Below are positions 63,990-64,000 of a stretch of DNA of 64,000 bases, one piece after another. The stretch's first letter is position 1. Each line of letters begins with the position of its first letter. A program made the position numbers and the translations under genes. The stretch is from assembly GCF_024611995.1 (NCBI RefSeq), contig NZ_CP102509.1, positions 3,162,001 to 3,226,000 of the forward strand. Reading direction: 5' to 3'. A model generated the notes under the pieces. That model was not told the DNA's origin. It did not search any database and saw nothing but the letters and a program-made list of their open reading frames with translations. The DNA comes from Streptomyces sp. NBC_00162. Lineage in GTDB: Bacteria; Actinomycetota; Actinomycetes; Streptomycetales; Streptomycetaceae.

Positions 63990-64000
63990 GGGTTCTCCTC

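Overview
The window is a high-GC actinomycete chromosome segment, almost certainly Streptomyces. The evidence is the very strong G/C preference at third codon positions, frequent GTG/TTG starts, ATGA/GTGA start-stop overlaps, and the polar-growth pair scy-filP. From memory the gene order resembles the S. coelicolor interval around SCO5389-SCO5444 (scy SCO5397, filP SCO5396, icmA SCO5415, glgE region SCO5440-5444), with additions. I could not check this by alignment. I see no rRNA, tRNA, CRISPR array, prophage or transposase gene.

Layout. (1) 0.1-11.2 kb: a loose exopolysaccharide locus with an oligosaccharide polymerase, a hexapeptide acetyltransferase, a GT4 glycosyltransferase, Gmd and Fcl (GDP-mannose to GDP-L-fucose) and a polyprenyl glycosylphosphotransferase. 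It is interrupted by a DUF6458 protein, a lipoprotein and a 924-residue beta-propeller/LamG/DNRLRE secreted protein. (2) 11.6-14.6 kb: a secreted M4 metalloprotease and a small secreted protein with a G/E/Q/D-rich repeat tail. (3) 14.8-25.8 kb: the GlgE alpha-glucan pathway. glgP is divergent from glgE-treS-mak-glgB, so trehalose is converted to maltose, maltose-1-phosphate and branched alpha-glucan, with GlgP degrading the glucan. (4) 25.8-33.7 kb: thioredoxin, an altered MerR regulator, a double-HTH protein, then pfkA, pta, ackA and pyk of glycolysis and acetate metabolism. (5) 33.7-38.8 kb: a three-gene envelope cassette of unknown function (DUF6230, DUF6114 and a Ser/Pro/Ala-rich exported protein), a CnoX-like thioredoxin-TPR protein and a TetR regulator with a perfect operator-like repeat. 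(6) 38.8-49.4 kb: icmA, MarR/MFS/ArsR genes, a GH6 lipoprotein, two DUF3817 proteins, a three-gene AIM24 operon, a PepSY protein and an easily missed 24-codon gene for ribosomal protein bL37. (7) 49.4-52.2 kb: meaB, a thiolase and methylmalonyl-CoA epimerase, which with icmA serve branched acyl-CoA interconversion. (8) 52.4-57.9 kb: scy and filP. (9) 58.0-62.0 kb: two tandem paralogous ABC ATPase/permease pairs. (10) 62.0-64.0 kb: a zinc-motif protein, an LLM flavin oxidoreductase and a SCO5389-family protein.

The signals most worth a second look are: the MerR gene carrying two copies of a small palindromic element inside its reading frame; a 24-bp perfect palindrome just upstream of icmA; a 10+3+10 perfect inverted repeat between cnoX and tetR, with a second motif shared with the DUF6230 cassette; the unassigned bL37 gene; 51-residue periodicity directly measurable in Scy; and the two functionally undefined operons (AIM24 triplet and DUF6230/DUF6114 cassette).
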